This document shows positions 16,673-26,573 of a stretch of DNA of 57,378 bases, piece by piece (positions within the stretch are counted from its first letter, which is position 1; every line of letters starts with the position of its first letter). Below the pieces are notes generated by a model. The model was not told the DNA's origin and made no database searches. It worked only from the letters and a program-made list of their open reading frames with translations. Both the position numbers and the translations under genes were made by a program. This stretch comes from Bowmanella yangjiangensis (GTDB taxonomy: Bacteria > Pseudomonadota > Gammaproteobacteria > Enterobacterales > Alteromonadaceae), in NCBI RefSeq assembly GCF_017255015.1, contig NZ_JAFKCS010000007.1, positions 148,433-205,810 on the forward strand. The letters are read 5' to 3'.

Positions 16673-19060
16673 ATGCAAAAAGCCGTCGAACTCAATGCCC
16701 TACAACTCACCGCCAAACCCAGCCGCCGCCTGATTAATCAGGCCTTAAGTGATGAGCAGGCACTAAGTGCGACTTTTATCGGTCAGCACCGAGCCCGCGA
16801 GGCATTAAATTTTGGCTTGGGGATAGATGCGAAAGGGTACAACCTGTATGTCATGGGTGAGGTGGCGACGGGACGTTTTACCCTGGTGCATGAGTATATT
16901 GCCAAGCATGTGAACAGTGCGCCAACGCCGGATGACTGGTGTTACATCAACAACTTTGATGACGAGCGAGAGCCCTTTACGCTGCGTCTGCCTGCCGGTG
17001 AGAGCCGCAAGCTGTCAGCGGATCTCAACAGCTTGGTTGATGAGTTGTTGGATACCTTTCCTGCAGCCTTTGATAACCCAGGTTATCAGCGTAAAAAAGC
17101 CAATATAAAGCGGCAGTTTGAACAGCGTTATGAGAAAGCCATTGCCGAGGTGGAAGTCTTTGCGCAGCGCAACAGTGTCGCCTTGTACGAAGAAAACGGC
17201 ACTATTAGTTTCTCACCCATAGTTAATGGTAAGCCGATTACGGATGAAGAGTTTGCAACGGCTTCGGAACAACAGCGCCAACAGTTTTATGAAATCATCG
17301 TGCAGTTGGAAGAAAAACTCAGTGAGCAATTGCTGGAGTTACCGCAATGGAAGCGCGAGACCTCTGAGCAGGGGCGTGCACTGACTCGTGAGACTGCAGA
17401 GCAGGGCATCAAACCCCTACTTAAAGAACTTGAGCATAAATACTCAGGAGATCTGGGGATCCTGAAGTTTCTGCGCCAGTTGAAACCGCACCTGATTGAG
17501 ACGGTGATTGAGGTACTGGGCGAGGAAAACAAAGATGAAAAGTCAGAAGACTTTGACCGCCGCACCGTACTGGAAGAGCAGTATTTGCCGAATATTCTGG
17601 TCAGCCACGAATTAAATGGTGGGGCACCGGTGGTGTATGAGCCTAATCCAACCTATCAAAATCTGTTTGGTAGGGTGGAATACACTAACGTGCAAGGCTC
17701 GGTGTTTACCAACTACCGGATGATTCGACCTGGGGCATTGCACAAAGCCAATGGCGGTTACCTGTTGCTGGACGCCGATAAAATGATTCAGCAACCCTAT
17801 GTTTGGGAAGCGCTTAAGCTGGTGTTAAAGCGCGGTGAGCTGAAAATGGATATCCAGCAACATGATATCGGCATGGTTAACTCAGTCACCCTTAACCCAC
17901 AAAGCATCCCGGTAAAAGTTAAAGTGGTGCTGCTAGGCTCCCGCGACCTTTACTACACCTTGCAGGAATATGAAGACGAGTTTCATGAGCTGTTCCGGGT
18001 GCTGGTGGACTTTGATCATGAAATTCCGCTGGATAAGGACACCTTGTACGATTTTGTTGGCCGGGTACGTTGTCATGTAAAGGAGATGGGATTAAGAGGG
18101 ATCTCGGCCAAGGCCATGTACCGTCTGGTGGAATATAGCCTGCGACTGGCTGAACATCAGCACCGCTTATCGGCGCGCTTCGCTGACGTTATTGAGCTTT
18201 TACATGAAGCCCAATATTTCTGTGCTAAGCAACATAGTGACGAATTGGACGTTACCCATATTGAAGCCGCTTTGGAGGCGAAAACGCAGCGTAGCGGCCG
18301 TATCAGTCAAGCCTTGCTGGACGATATCAAAGAAGGCCAGATCCTGATTGAAACCGACGGTGACGCCGTGGGTAAGGTAAATGGCCTCACAGTACTTGAA
18401 ATAGGTGACAGTTTATTCGGCACCCCCGCTCGCATTACTTCAACCGTGTATGTGGGCGCTAATGGGGTGGTGGATATTGAGCGAGAAGTAGAGCTTGGGC
18501 GTTCTATTCACTCCAAGGGCGTAATGCTGTTAACTGGCTACCTCGGGCATAAATATGCGCAGCTGTTCCCCCTAACCTTGTCCGCCAATATTGCCATTGA
18601 ACAATCCTATGGTCAGATTGACGGTGACAGTGCCTCTCTGGCTGAATTGGTGGCGCTCTTATCAGCGCTGACCTTAGTGCCGGTTAAGCAAGGGCTGGCG
18701 GTGACAGGGTCAATTAACCAATATGGGCAAGTGCAGAGTATTGGCGGCGTGAATGAGAAAATTGAAGGCTTCTTTAAACTCTGTGCGCATCGAGGTCTGA
18801 CCGGTGAGCAAGGCGTGGTTATCCCTAAATCCAACGAAGTAAATCTAATGCTGGATAAAGAGGTGATACAGGCTGTCAAAGCTGGACATTTCCATATTTA
18901 TTCGGTAGAGACCGTGGATCAGGCTGCAGAGATTCTGATGGGACGTGAAGCCGGGGCGCTCAGTCCTCGCGCCCGATTCCCCAAAGGCAGCATCAACAGT
19001 CTGGCGGTTAACCGGCTGAGCCAGATTGCCAGCATCGTTAATGGTGCCGACGAGGACTAG
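16673..19060 (+). CDS. Lon-related ATP-dependent protease (LonC/AsrA-YcbZ type)
   Basis: A 795-aa member of the Lon-related putative protease family (E. coli YcbZ, Pseudomonas AsrA). The C-terminal Lon protease domain has the Ser-Lys dyad at S653 (GDSASLAEL) and K696 (GGVNEKIEGF), 43 residues apart as in Lon. The N-terminal ATPase-like region has a degenerate P-loop, GEVATGRFT, with Arg in place of Lys, and a helical insertion. This degeneracy is usual for the subfamily, so nucleotide dependence is doubtful. The frame is open from TTG 16640, but ATG 16673 gives the family-like start MQKAVELNAL. A TTGACA lies at 16612-16617, with only a weak -10 match. Confidence 0.85.
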   Translation: MQKAVELNALQLTAKPSRRLINQALSDEQALSATFIGQHRAREALNFGLGIDAKGYNLYVMGEVATGRFTLVHEYIAKHVNSAPTPDDWCYINNFDDEREPFTLRLPAGESRKLSADLNSLVDELLDTFPAAFDNPGYQRKKANIKRQFEQRYEKAIAEVEVFAQRNSVALYEENGTISFSPIVNGKPITDEEFATASEQQRQQFYEIIVQLEEKLSEQLLELPQWKRETSEQGRALTRETAEQGIKPLLKELEHKYSGDLGILKFLRQLKPHLIETVIEVLGEENKDEKSEDFDRRTVLEEQYLPNILVSHELNGGAPVVYEPNPTYQNLFGRVEYTNVQGSVFTNYRMIRPGALHKANGGYLLLDADKMIQQPYVWEALKLVLKRGELKMDIQQHDIGMVNSVTLNPQSIPVKVKVVLLGSRDLYYTLQEYEDEFHELFRVLVDFDHEIPLDKDTLYDFVGRVRCHVKEMGLRGISAKAMYRLVEYSLRLAEHQHRLSARFADVIELLHEAQYFCAKQHSDELDVTHIEAALEAKTQRSGRISQALLDDIKEGQILIETDGDAVGKVNGLTVLEIGDSLFGTPARITSTVYVGANGVVDIEREVELGRSIHSKGVMLLTGYLGHKYAQLFPLTLSANIAIEQSYGQIDGDSASLAELVALLSALTLVPVKQGLAVTGSINQYGQVQSIGGVNEKIEGFFKLCAHRGLTGEQGVVIPKSNEVNLMLDKEVIQAVKAGHFHIYSVETVDQAAEILMGREAGALSPRARFPKGSINSLAVNRLSQIASIVNGADED

Positions 19061-19157
19061 TGCTGATTTAGAATGGACTGGCTGATTTGCTTGGCCAGAG
19101 CCACCAGAGCAGCAATGAAGATACCAGCAGTGTCGGAAACAGATAGCGCATAAATAC

Positions 19158-20879
19158 TTAGTGGTCCTGACCTGAGGCCATTTGGGTGCCAGCGTCGTAT
19201 ACCACCTTGCCATCAATTAAGGTCATGCTGACTTTTGTGTCAGCCACAGTTTGCGGATCTGAGGTATCCGTTAGCTGGCGATCCAAAATCACTATATCCG
19301 CATCCATCCCTGATTTTAACTGGCCGCTGTGTGCGGCAATGCCCATCAGTTCGGCAGAATGGCGCGTGTAAGCTTCCAGTAAAGCCGATAAGGGTAAAGC
19401 TTCCTGGCTGTTGAGACTGGGACGTGCTGGCTCTTGTAGATTTTGTCTGCTGATAGCCACGGCCATAGCGGCGAAAGGGTTGTAGTCAGAGACGTTCCAG
19501 TCGCTGCCTCCGGCGATACTGGCGCCGGCCTTTAGCAAACTGGCGGCTGGATAAATCTGGTTGTGGCGATGCTCTCCCAGATAGGGGGCCAGCGCATCGA
19601 CACTGTATTCATCTGGCTGTGCCCACAACAGCTGCATAGACGCTAAGACATTAAGCTCTGAAAAGCGGGTAATGTCTTCAGGACTGATGAGCTGTAGATG
19701 GGTGATGGAGAAACGCACAACTGGGGAATCCTCTACTGCCCGGGCTTTGGCAAATGCATCCAGGCTCTCACTGATGGCGGCATCACCGATGGCATGAATA
19801 TGCAGGCTAAAGCCTTCAGCTTGAGCGCGTTGTACAAAGGCATCTAAATCTGTCGGGGGGATATAGAGCTTACCGCGCCAGTTATCACCATGCTCGGAAG
19901 CATTTAAGTAAGGCGCATGTAACGCAGCTGACTGAGTGGGGTACTCCATTACACCATCGGCATACAGCTTGATGGTGTCCGCCATCAGGCCACAAGACTC
20001 AGCCTGGTTACGCAGCTTATGTAAACGGGCAAACTCCTCGTCGTCCGAGCTTCCCTTACTGCCCAGAGCAAGATTCACTTTAGCCTGCAATTGATGTTGC
20101 TGTTTGAGGGCACAAAAGAGCGCTACGCTGTCGGCGTTACTATTAGCCTCCAGAAAACTGGTGATACCATGTTGGTAAAAACCAGCCAGTGCGGCTTGCA
20201 TGGCTTGTATTTTGTAAGAAAGGTCAGGTTTGGGTAAATGACGGCTGACCAAGGCTGTTGCACCGTCGACTAACATACCTGTGGGCTGCTGCTGTGTATC
20301 TTTGACAATACGGCCATCATGCGGCGCTTGCGTATCTGCTGTGATGCCGGCTCGCTTCAATGCCAAACTATTAGCCCAGCCGGTATGACCGTCGGTACTG
20401 ATGATAAACAGCGGTCGGTCTGGTAAAAGCTGATCCAGCTTTTGTTTATTCAGCGCCAGGCCAACACTGGGCAGGTTTAGCACCTCCAGCCAGTCTCCGG
20501 GGTATTGGCTGGCGCACGTCTGGATATGTTCGCCGAGGGTTTTCAGATCCATGGCCTGGTCGTTCAAATTACAGGCAAGTAATGCCAGCGCCCCTTCAAT
20601 ACTGTGAATATGGCTGTCGATCAGGCCGGGCAATACCGTCTGCCCATTCAGGGTAAGCACCACTGTGTCGTCACCAATTAGTGGCTGCACTTGTGTATCA
20701 GAACCGACCAACAGGATTTTTCCGTCTTTTATTGCCAGCGCATTGGCCGTTGGCAAGTTAGGATCCTGGGTGAGAATATTGGCGCCCAATATGACTTTGT
20801 CGGCACTAATAATGGGGGAATTTGAGTGACCGGCACAGCCCGCCAGCAATAGGAGTGTTGCTACATATCCCAACTTCAT
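19158..20879 (-). CDS. lipoprotein amidohydrolase of the YtcJ type
   Basis: A 573-aa amidohydrolase-superfamily enzyme with a lipoprotein signal (LLLLAGCAG, Cys at about 15). Metal-site motifs include DSHIHSIEG near residue 90, HIHAIGDAAISE and the C-terminal GSDWNVSDYNPFAAM. SDGHTGWANSLALKRAG is the signature of the YtcJ subgroup. Members hydrolyse amide or cyclic amide bonds, and exact substrates are mostly unknown. The lipid anchor suggests a periplasmic location. It converges with the Lon-related gene; a 97-bp gap follows. Confidence 0.85.
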   Translation of the reverse strand: MKLGYVATLLLLAGCAGHSNSPIISADKVILGANILTQDPNLPTANALAIKDGKILLVGSDTQVQPLIGDDTVVLTLNGQTVLPGLIDSHIHSIEGALALLACNLNDQAMDLKTLGEHIQTCASQYPGDWLEVLNLPSVGLALNKQKLDQLLPDRPLFIISTDGHTGWANSLALKRAGITADTQAPHDGRIVKDTQQQPTGMLVDGATALVSRHLPKPDLSYKIQAMQAALAGFYQHGITSFLEANSNADSVALFCALKQQHQLQAKVNLALGSKGSSDDEEFARLHKLRNQAESCGLMADTIKLYADGVMEYPTQSAALHAPYLNASEHGDNWRGKLYIPPTDLDAFVQRAQAEGFSLHIHAIGDAAISESLDAFAKARAVEDSPVVRFSITHLQLISPEDITRFSELNVLASMQLLWAQPDEYSVDALAPYLGEHRHNQIYPAASLLKAGASIAGGSDWNVSDYNPFAAMAVAISRQNLQEPARPSLNSQEALPLSALLEAYTRHSAELMGIAAHSGQLKSGMDADIVILDRQLTDTSDPQTVADTKVSMTLIDGKVVYDAGTQMASGQDH

Positions 20880-20969
20880 TTTTATAATTTCCGTTATCTG
20901 ATACAGCCAAAATTCACCAGGCTATTGTTATCCTGCCGATAAGTTTTTGGCAAGCGTCAGAACGAAATG

Positions 20970-22577
20970 TTAGAGCTTAAATTGGGCTTGGATTCCAGAT
21001 AGGTTAGCAGCCAATCTGGTTAGCTGTGTGGATGCTTGTACAACCTGTTCCTTACCTTCCGATACGTCATCACCTAAGGCTTTGAAGGCTTGAACCTGAT
21101 GACGTGCCGTCACGGCTTGCTCGGCACAAGTTCGCACTTGTTGTGCCGACTGGTGGCTGATATCCAGCATACTTAAAATGTTCTGCCTGCTTTGTTCCAG
21201 CGCATCAACCAGCTCGCCAGTAAGATTTACGCAGTGCTGTGTTTGTTGTTGATTGGATGCCATGCCTGTCACGGCCGATTGAATGGAATCGACTATGGTC
21301 GCCAACATGGTATTGATTTGGGTGGTGGAATCCTGTGTACGAATAGACAAGCTGCGTATTTCATCCGCGACGACCGCAAAACCACGACCGCTTTCACCGG
21401 CACGAGCTGCCTCAATCGCTGCATTCAGGGCCAGCAAATTGGTCTGAGAGGCGATATCCGCAATAGTATTAACCACGCCGGTTACTTGATTTCCTGCTTG
21501 CTGCAAGGTGCTAAGTTTGACGGCACTGGACTCAATGTCGCTGGCCAAGGTGTGAATGCTTTGAGCGGTTTCAGCCAACTGATGTTTATTCAACTGGATC
21601 TCCTCTGCGCCGTGATTGGCCTGTTGGGCTGCGAGGTCACAACTTTGTGCACTCTCATGCAGTTTGTTTTCAAGGCTCAGTATGTGTTGGCTTAATCCAT
21701 CAATGTCTTGTCTTAACTGATGGATATGGCGGGAAGTCAGATTTGCGCTTTGTCCCAGTTGCTGGCTGGAATCTTCGATTTGTTCCACGGCTTGCCTGAC
21801 TTCCTGAATACCCTGGTGGAATACGCCTAGTAAGCCGTTGACGCTAACAGACATAGTGGTGATCTCTGTACTGCCCTTGGCAGTCAAGCGGTTACTCAGG
21901 TCTCGTTGCCGGGCAATTCCATTTAGCTGTTTTGCCAGGTGAACAATAGGCTGCTCAATTTGCCATCTGGCCAGGAGCAAGGCAATCAGCGCTACTACGC
22001 CAAGCACCGCGACCAATAACCATACGGCAAACTGCGCTTGTTGCAGCAAGCCGGCTATGTCATGGGCGCTGTCGGTCGCACTCTGGTGAAAGTGCTCGCC
22101 AAGTTGGTAGGAGTGTTGAGCTAGCTGATTCGCAGCCTGGTGCAGCTCGGCCAGATGCTGGCGGGCTAAATCCCAATCGACCTGTTGTTTGCTCATGGCT
22201 TGGGAGAGCGCTTCTAGTCCAACTAATACTTGGCCAGAGTACTCATTCAGATCGGCAGCGGTTTTCTCTGCTGACTGCAAGCGTTGCTGCAATCCATGTA
22301 TGTGTTCGCGAAGCAGGGCAACTTTGCTTTCGAATTCATCAGCTGACAATGTCAGGCCATATAATGAATACCCGGCTAACACTAACTCTTTTGTTTGCAG
22401 CTGCAATTGAGCGACGTTGTCCAGGGCGGGTAGGGTTTGACCGGTAAAGTCATCCACCTGATGCATTACCCGTTGTGTTGCTTGGCTTAACACCCATGCA
22501 GCAACTAGCGTGGCGACTAGCATAGCCAGGTAACCGAGTAAAATTCGCATACGCAAAGAAGCAAGAAGTGCAGCCAT
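20970..22577 (-). CDS. methyl-accepting chemotaxis protein
   Basis: A 535-aa transmembrane chemoreceptor. TM1 is at about 8-30, then a periplasmic four-helix-type sensor region (about 31-180), TM2 about 183-205, a HAMP linker (about 206-260), and the cytoplasmic signalling bundle. The hairpin tip is intact: IADIASQTNLLALNAAIEAA, then RAGESGRGFAVVADEIRSL. It would signal through CheA/CheW at the pole. There is no C-terminal CheR-tethering pentapeptide (it ends QAQFKL). It stands alone, and the ligand cannot be told. Confidence 0.93.
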   Translation of the reverse strand: MAALLASLRMRILLGYLAMLVATLVAAWVLSQATQRVMHQVDDFTGQTLPALDNVAQLQLQTKELVLAGYSLYGLTLSADEFESKVALLREHIHGLQQRLQSAEKTAADLNEYSGQVLVGLEALSQAMSKQQVDWDLARQHLAELHQAANQLAQHSYQLGEHFHQSATDSAHDIAGLLQQAQFAVWLLVAVLGVVALIALLLARWQIEQPIVHLAKQLNGIARQRDLSNRLTAKGSTEITTMSVSVNGLLGVFHQGIQEVRQAVEQIEDSSQQLGQSANLTSRHIHQLRQDIDGLSQHILSLENKLHESAQSCDLAAQQANHGAEEIQLNKHQLAETAQSIHTLASDIESSAVKLSTLQQAGNQVTGVVNTIADIASQTNLLALNAAIEAARAGESGRGFAVVADEIRSLSIRTQDSTTQINTMLATIVDSIQSAVTGMASNQQQTQHCVNLTGELVDALEQSRQNILSMLDISHQSAQQVRTCAEQAVTARHQVQAFKALGDDVSEGKEQVVQASTQLTRLAANLSGIQAQFKL

Positions 22578-22733
22578 CAGGGGTCCTTTTTATTGATTGT
22601 CCGGCTTCGCACCGACATTTATTCAGCATTGACCCGCGATCATCTGATTGTCTTTCATTGTTCTTTGGTGAGGGGCTGATATCTTGAGTAAAAGACTGCT
22701 CAAATGTCGCCCCTGTTGGTTAAAACACCCTGG

Positions 22734-23351
22734 TTACTGGTATTCTGTGTGGGGAATTTTCATCTTCTTTGCTATCCAGTAGTCCACACTCAGATAACGA
22801 CCCGCACCTACAAAAAACAACATTAACAGCATGACAAAATAGGTAATGGAAAACTCAATACCGTTGTTAAGAATAACGAAGCTTCCGCTGCTGGTTAGCC
22901 AGTCATAATTACCATATTCCTGCAACAACTGCTTGGCCATGGCGAGTTTGTCGGCAGACTCCAGAACCTGCTGGTTGGCAAACATACCATGGGGATCGGC
23001 AATGGCCTGCCAGCCGTTTTGCCAATGCGCGCTAAATGCGGCGAGCAACATGGTAATCATCAAGGGAATGCTGATGTAACGTACGCCAAACCCCAAGAGT
23101 AAGCAGGCGGCCCCAAGCAATTCTGTCCAAGTGGCGAGCCATGCCATCAGATAGGGGAAAGGTAAGCCTAAGCCCCATTCATGATTGCCAAACCACGCCA
23201 CTACATCTTCAAAACCGCTTAGCTTGTTCATGCCGGCCATCCAGAATATGGGGACCAGATAGAGACGAAGGGCCAGGGGGCCGAAAAAATCTAGTTTGCG
23301 GGTTTGATTTAAGCCGCGCTGTATTTTTTGGGCATAGGAGAAGATTGGCAT
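22734..23351 (-). CDS. DoxX family membrane protein
   Basis: A 205-aa inner-membrane protein with a DoxX-like four-helix core. FGPLALRLYLVPIFWMAGMNKL and the TWTELLGAACLLLGFGVRY segment are typical of the family. A hydrophilic insertion, at about 113-150, sits between the third and fourth helices. DoxX proteins have been linked to thiosulfate or redox metabolism, but most are uncharacterised. It lies downstream of spoVR on the same strand, 140 bp away. Confidence 0.85.
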   Translation of the reverse strand: MPIFSYAQKIQRGLNQTRKLDFFGPLALRLYLVPIFWMAGMNKLSGFEDVVAWFGNHEWGLGLPFPYLMAWLATWTELLGAACLLLGFGVRYISIPLMITMLLAAFSAHWQNGWQAIADPHGMFANQQVLESADKLAMAKQLLQEYGNYDWLTSSGSFVILNNGIEFSITYFVMLLMLFFVGAGRYLSVDYWIAKKMKIPHTEYQ

Positions 23352-23491
23352 TCAGATTCCAGAGTCAATGTAATGCATTAGTTGTTTTGACCCGCCGTTG
23401 GCAGAAAAATGTTCAATCAATCTTGGTTTTCTGGGCATTGGCAGGAAGTTTTGCAGGCCAGTCTGCAAAACGCCTGACTAATTCGCCGCTG

Positions 23492-25012
23492 TCAGGCTTG
23501 CTCCAGCTGTTCCGGGCAATGGACAAGCTGATGAATGTCTCCTTGCTCATCTTCCATTTCAAGCTTGACGTCAAATCCCCAAAGTCGATGCAGATGCTTC
23601 ATTACATCTTTACTGCTATCCGCCAAAGGAATTCGATTGTGCGGAACATAGCGTAGGGTAAGTGCACGGTCTCCCCGGACATTTACGTTGTAGACCTGAA
23701 TGTTAGGTTCCAGATTACTCAGATTGTACTGGGCCGAGAGTTTTTCCCGCAGAATCTGATAGCCTTCGGCGTTGTGTATAGCCGCTACCTGTAAGTGACT
23801 GTCTTTGTCGTCGTCATGAATAGCGAACAAGCGAAAATCGCGCATCAGCTTTGGCGACAAAAACTGGCTGATGAAGCTTTCATCTTTGAAATTCTGCATG
23901 GCAAAGTGCAATGTTTGTTGCCAGTCGGAACCGGCAATTTCAGGAAACCATTGTTTATCCTCGGGAGTGGGTTGTTGGCACATACGTTTAATATCCATAA
24001 ACATATTGAATCCCAGCGCATAGGGATTGATGCCTGAATAGTAGGGACTGTTGTATTCAGGCTGGGCCACCACACTGGTGTGGCTGTGTAAAAACTCCAG
24101 CATAAAACGGTCGGTGACTTTTCCCTCATCGTAGAGGTGATGCAGAATATGATAATGCCAAAAGCATGCCCATCCTTCATTCATCACCTGGGTTTGCTTT
24201 TGAGGATAGAAGTACTGGGAGATTTTTCTCACAATGCGCACTAATTCCCGTTGCCAGGGTTCAAGCAATGGCGCATTTTTTTCGATGAAATACAGGATGT
24301 TTTCTTGGGGTTCTGCGGGAAAACGTTTGCGCTTGGGATCTTGTTCGTTGTCATCGCGCTGAGGCAAGGTTCTCCAAAGTTCATTTACCTGAGATTGCAG
24401 ATATTTTTCACGGCTTTGCTGGCGCTCCTGCTCCTGACGTAAGGATAATTTTTGGGGGCGCTTGTATCTGTCCACCCCAAAGTTAGATAGCGCGTGGCAG
24501 GAATCCAAGGTAGCTTCAACCTCCGCAATGCCGTACTTTTCCTCACAACGTGCCACATAGTTTTTGGCAAACACCAGATAGTCGATAATTGAACTGGCGT
24601 CTGTCCAGGTTTTAAATAAATAATTGTTTTTAAAGAAGCTGTTATGGCCATAGCAGGCATGAGCGATAACCAAGGCTTGCATCGTAATGGTATTTTCTTC
24701 CATTAAATAGGCGATACAAGGATCTGAGTTGATGACTATTTCATAGGCCAGTCCCATTTGCCCGCGCTTATAGCCTTGCTCGGTTTGAATAAACTTTTTG
24801 CCGTATGACCAGTGGGTGTAATTGATGGGCATACCAATGCTCGCATAGGCATCCATCATCTGTTCTGCGGTGATGATTTCAATCTGGTTGGGGTAGGTTT
24901 CCAGTTTGTAATGCCTGGCTACGCGGTCAATCTCAGCCAGGTATTGGTCAAGTAGTTCAAAGGTCCAATCGGGACCGTCAGACAGGGTATGGCCTTTACG
25001 CCGCTTGGTCAT
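23492..25012 (-). CDS. SpoVR family protein (YcgB-like)
   Basis: A 506-aa member of the SpoVR/YcgB family, widespread in proteobacteria and needed for spore cortex formation in Bacillus, with no known catalytic activity. Typical motifs are PNQIEIITAEQMMDAYASIG, GYKRGQMGLAYEIVINSDPC, AHACYGHNSFFKNN, and MNEGWACFWHYHILHHLYDEG. I start at ATG 25012, which has a strong AGGAGGAG four bases upstream, not at 25036. In many proteobacteria this gene is contiguous with prkA and yeaH; here those lie at 31141-34348 on the same strand, with genes on the other strand between. Confidence 0.95.
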   Translation of the reverse strand: MTKRRKGHTLSDGPDWTFELLDQYLAEIDRVARHYKLETYPNQIEIITAEQMMDAYASIGMPINYTHWSYGKKFIQTEQGYKRGQMGLAYEIVINSDPCIAYLMEENTITMQALVIAHACYGHNSFFKNNYLFKTWTDASSIIDYLVFAKNYVARCEEKYGIAEVEATLDSCHALSNFGVDRYKRPQKLSLRQEQERQQSREKYLQSQVNELWRTLPQRDDNEQDPKRKRFPAEPQENILYFIEKNAPLLEPWQRELVRIVRKISQYFYPQKQTQVMNEGWACFWHYHILHHLYDEGKVTDRFMLEFLHSHTSVVAQPEYNSPYYSGINPYALGFNMFMDIKRMCQQPTPEDKQWFPEIAGSDWQQTLHFAMQNFKDESFISQFLSPKLMRDFRLFAIHDDDKDSHLQVAAIHNAEGYQILREKLSAQYNLSNLEPNIQVYNVNVRGDRALTLRYVPHNRIPLADSSKDVMKHLHRLWGFDVKLEMEDEQGDIHQLVHCPEQLEQA

Positions 25013-25152
25013 ATCACTCCTCCTGAAACGCATCATGTGCTAAAGGCGAATTCACTGGATACCGCATAAAAGAACAATCTGGCGGAAATACATAAACCTA
25101 TGTTTTGAGTATAGTTCAAGTTCTGGTCTGGCAAGTAAGAGCCAGTCAGGAG

Positions 25153-25218
25153 CTCGCATAGAGTCAATTATCAACTTTACAGCAGACACCTAGCGAGCCA
25201 TAACTATGCGAGTCTGCT
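25153..25218 (+). other. overlapping inverted repeats in the pirin leader
   Basis: CTCGCATAG (25153-25161) pairs perfectly with CTATGCGAG (25204-25212), and AGCAGAC (about 25181-25187) pairs with GTCTGCT (25212-25218). The two helices cross, so the leader would form a pseudoknot-like fold or two alternative hairpins. The second helix ends 18 bases before the pirin start codon, close to its ribosome site AAAGAGG. Confidence 0.4.
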
Positions 25219-25235
25219 AAAAAAGAGGAAACGGC

Positions 25236-26150
25236 ATGTCTGATTTAATAAAGGATGAAGGGGAATGTGCTGAACAGAGTCAACCCTGCTCTGGTGTTGA
25301 ACTGATAGTGTCTCCAAAGGATAAAGACATTGGCGGCTTTTATGTTCGACGCTGTTTGCCGGTTGCCAAGCTGCGTTCGGTGGGGCCCTGGATCTTCTTT
25401 GACCACATGGGCCCGGCAGAGTTTAATGCCGGGCAGGGGATAGATGTACGGCCCCATCCTCATATTAATTTGGCAACCGTTACCTACCTGTTTGAAGGCG
25501 AGATTTTGCATCGCGACTCATTAGGGAGCTTGCAGGCTATCAAGCCAGGGGATATTAATTTAATGGTGGCGGGTGCTGGGATAGTGCACTCAGAGCGGGA
25601 ACGACCCGAAGTGCGCGAAACAGCCCACCGCTTGCACGGTTTGCAGCTTTGGCATGCGCTACCCGAAGCATTTGAAGAAACGCCACCCGCTTTTTACCAT
25701 TATGGTGTCGAAGCCATTCCCAGTGTAACTATTGATGAGGTGCCGGTCAGAGTCATGATGGGAAGGGCCTATGGGGTGGTATCGCCGGTGAAAACCTTCT
25801 GTGACACCTTATATCTGGAAGCTTTTCTTAAGGCCGGTCAATGCCTGACATTGCCTTTAGCGCCTGAGCGCGCAGTTTATGTGGCCAAAGGCGGATTAAT
25901 CATCAATGGCAAAGACGTACCGCAGTGCAGTCTGGCGCTGCTGACTCCTGATTGTCAGATAAAAGTCACCGCCTCGTCCGAGACCCGCCTTGCGTTGATT
26001 GGCGGTGAGCCTTTGGGTGAACGTTTTATGTTCTGGAATTTTGCCTCCAGTCGTAAGGAGAGGATTGAGCAGGCTATGGCGGATTGGAAAGCACAGCGAT
26101 TCGCTAAAGTGCCCGGTGATGAACAGGAGTTTATTCCCTTGCCGGAATAG
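25236..26150 (+). CDS. pirin family protein
   Basis: A 304-aa bicupin of the pirin family, possibly an iron-dependent quercetinase or redox regulator. The N-terminal cupin has the metal ligands H74 and H76 (RPHPHINLATVTYLFEGE) and H118/E120 (GAGIVHSE), all intact. DHMGPAEF is also typical. The N-terminal extension of about 20 residues is polar with two Cys. Start ATG 25236 follows AAAGAGGAAACGGC. It stands alone, divergent from spoVR, and its leader contains overlapping inverted repeats. Substrate unknown. Confidence 0.92.
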   Translation: MSDLIKDEGECAEQSQPCSGVELIVSPKDKDIGGFYVRRCLPVAKLRSVGPWIFFDHMGPAEFNAGQGIDVRPHPHINLATVTYLFEGEILHRDSLGSLQAIKPGDINLMVAGAGIVHSERERPEVRETAHRLHGLQLWHALPEAFEETPPAFYHYGVEAIPSVTIDEVPVRVMMGRAYGVVSPVKTFCDTLYLEAFLKAGQCLTLPLAPERAVYVAKGGLIINGKDVPQCSLALLTPDCQIKVTASSETRLALIGGEPLGERFMFWNFASSRKERIEQAMADWKAQRFAKVPGDEQEFIPLPE

Positions 26151-26573
26151 CCTGTCGTCATAAAAATGCCTGACTTATATCTCGTCTACTCGGCGTTTGA
26201 CGCAAAATCCGGGTTATTAGCTCAAAGCGCTGGATCTTATGGCTGATGAGTCACAGTATCCATGACGAGCAAACAACCAGCTCTCAATTATTGAGTGCTT
26301 CACCTGATGTTCGGTTGACAAGTCACGCACACAAACCTTTTAAGGTGGTTTGCAGCACTGAAATATCTTTCAGGTGCTGATGGAATACCGACAAAATCAC
26401 CGAACGCAAGCTTTGCTTATGCTCAAATGAAGAAAGATTCGTGTTTCTGGCTTGACACCTAGACCTATGCCGTAATAAATGCAGTGCCTGGCTTCTGCGA
26501 GCAATTTGTCTTAAGGTCACAGGTTGGGCTAGAACGGCAAAACAACAATAACGAGAATATAAAAGAGGAACGA
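26151..26573. other. 423-bp intergenic region, palindrome-rich, no gene seen
   Basis: This gap between pirin and the M13 peptidase gene has no convincing coding sequence. It holds a 13-bp palindrome CTCAATTATTGAG (26283-26295), a nested palindrome at 26332-26352 with the core ACCTTTTAAGGT, and an adjoining 11-bp hairpin (26353-26379, CAGCACTGAAA / TTTCA-G-GTGCTG, one bulge). None has a T run, so they are not obvious terminators. They could be operator sites or a small mobile-element remnant. Confidence 0.45.
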
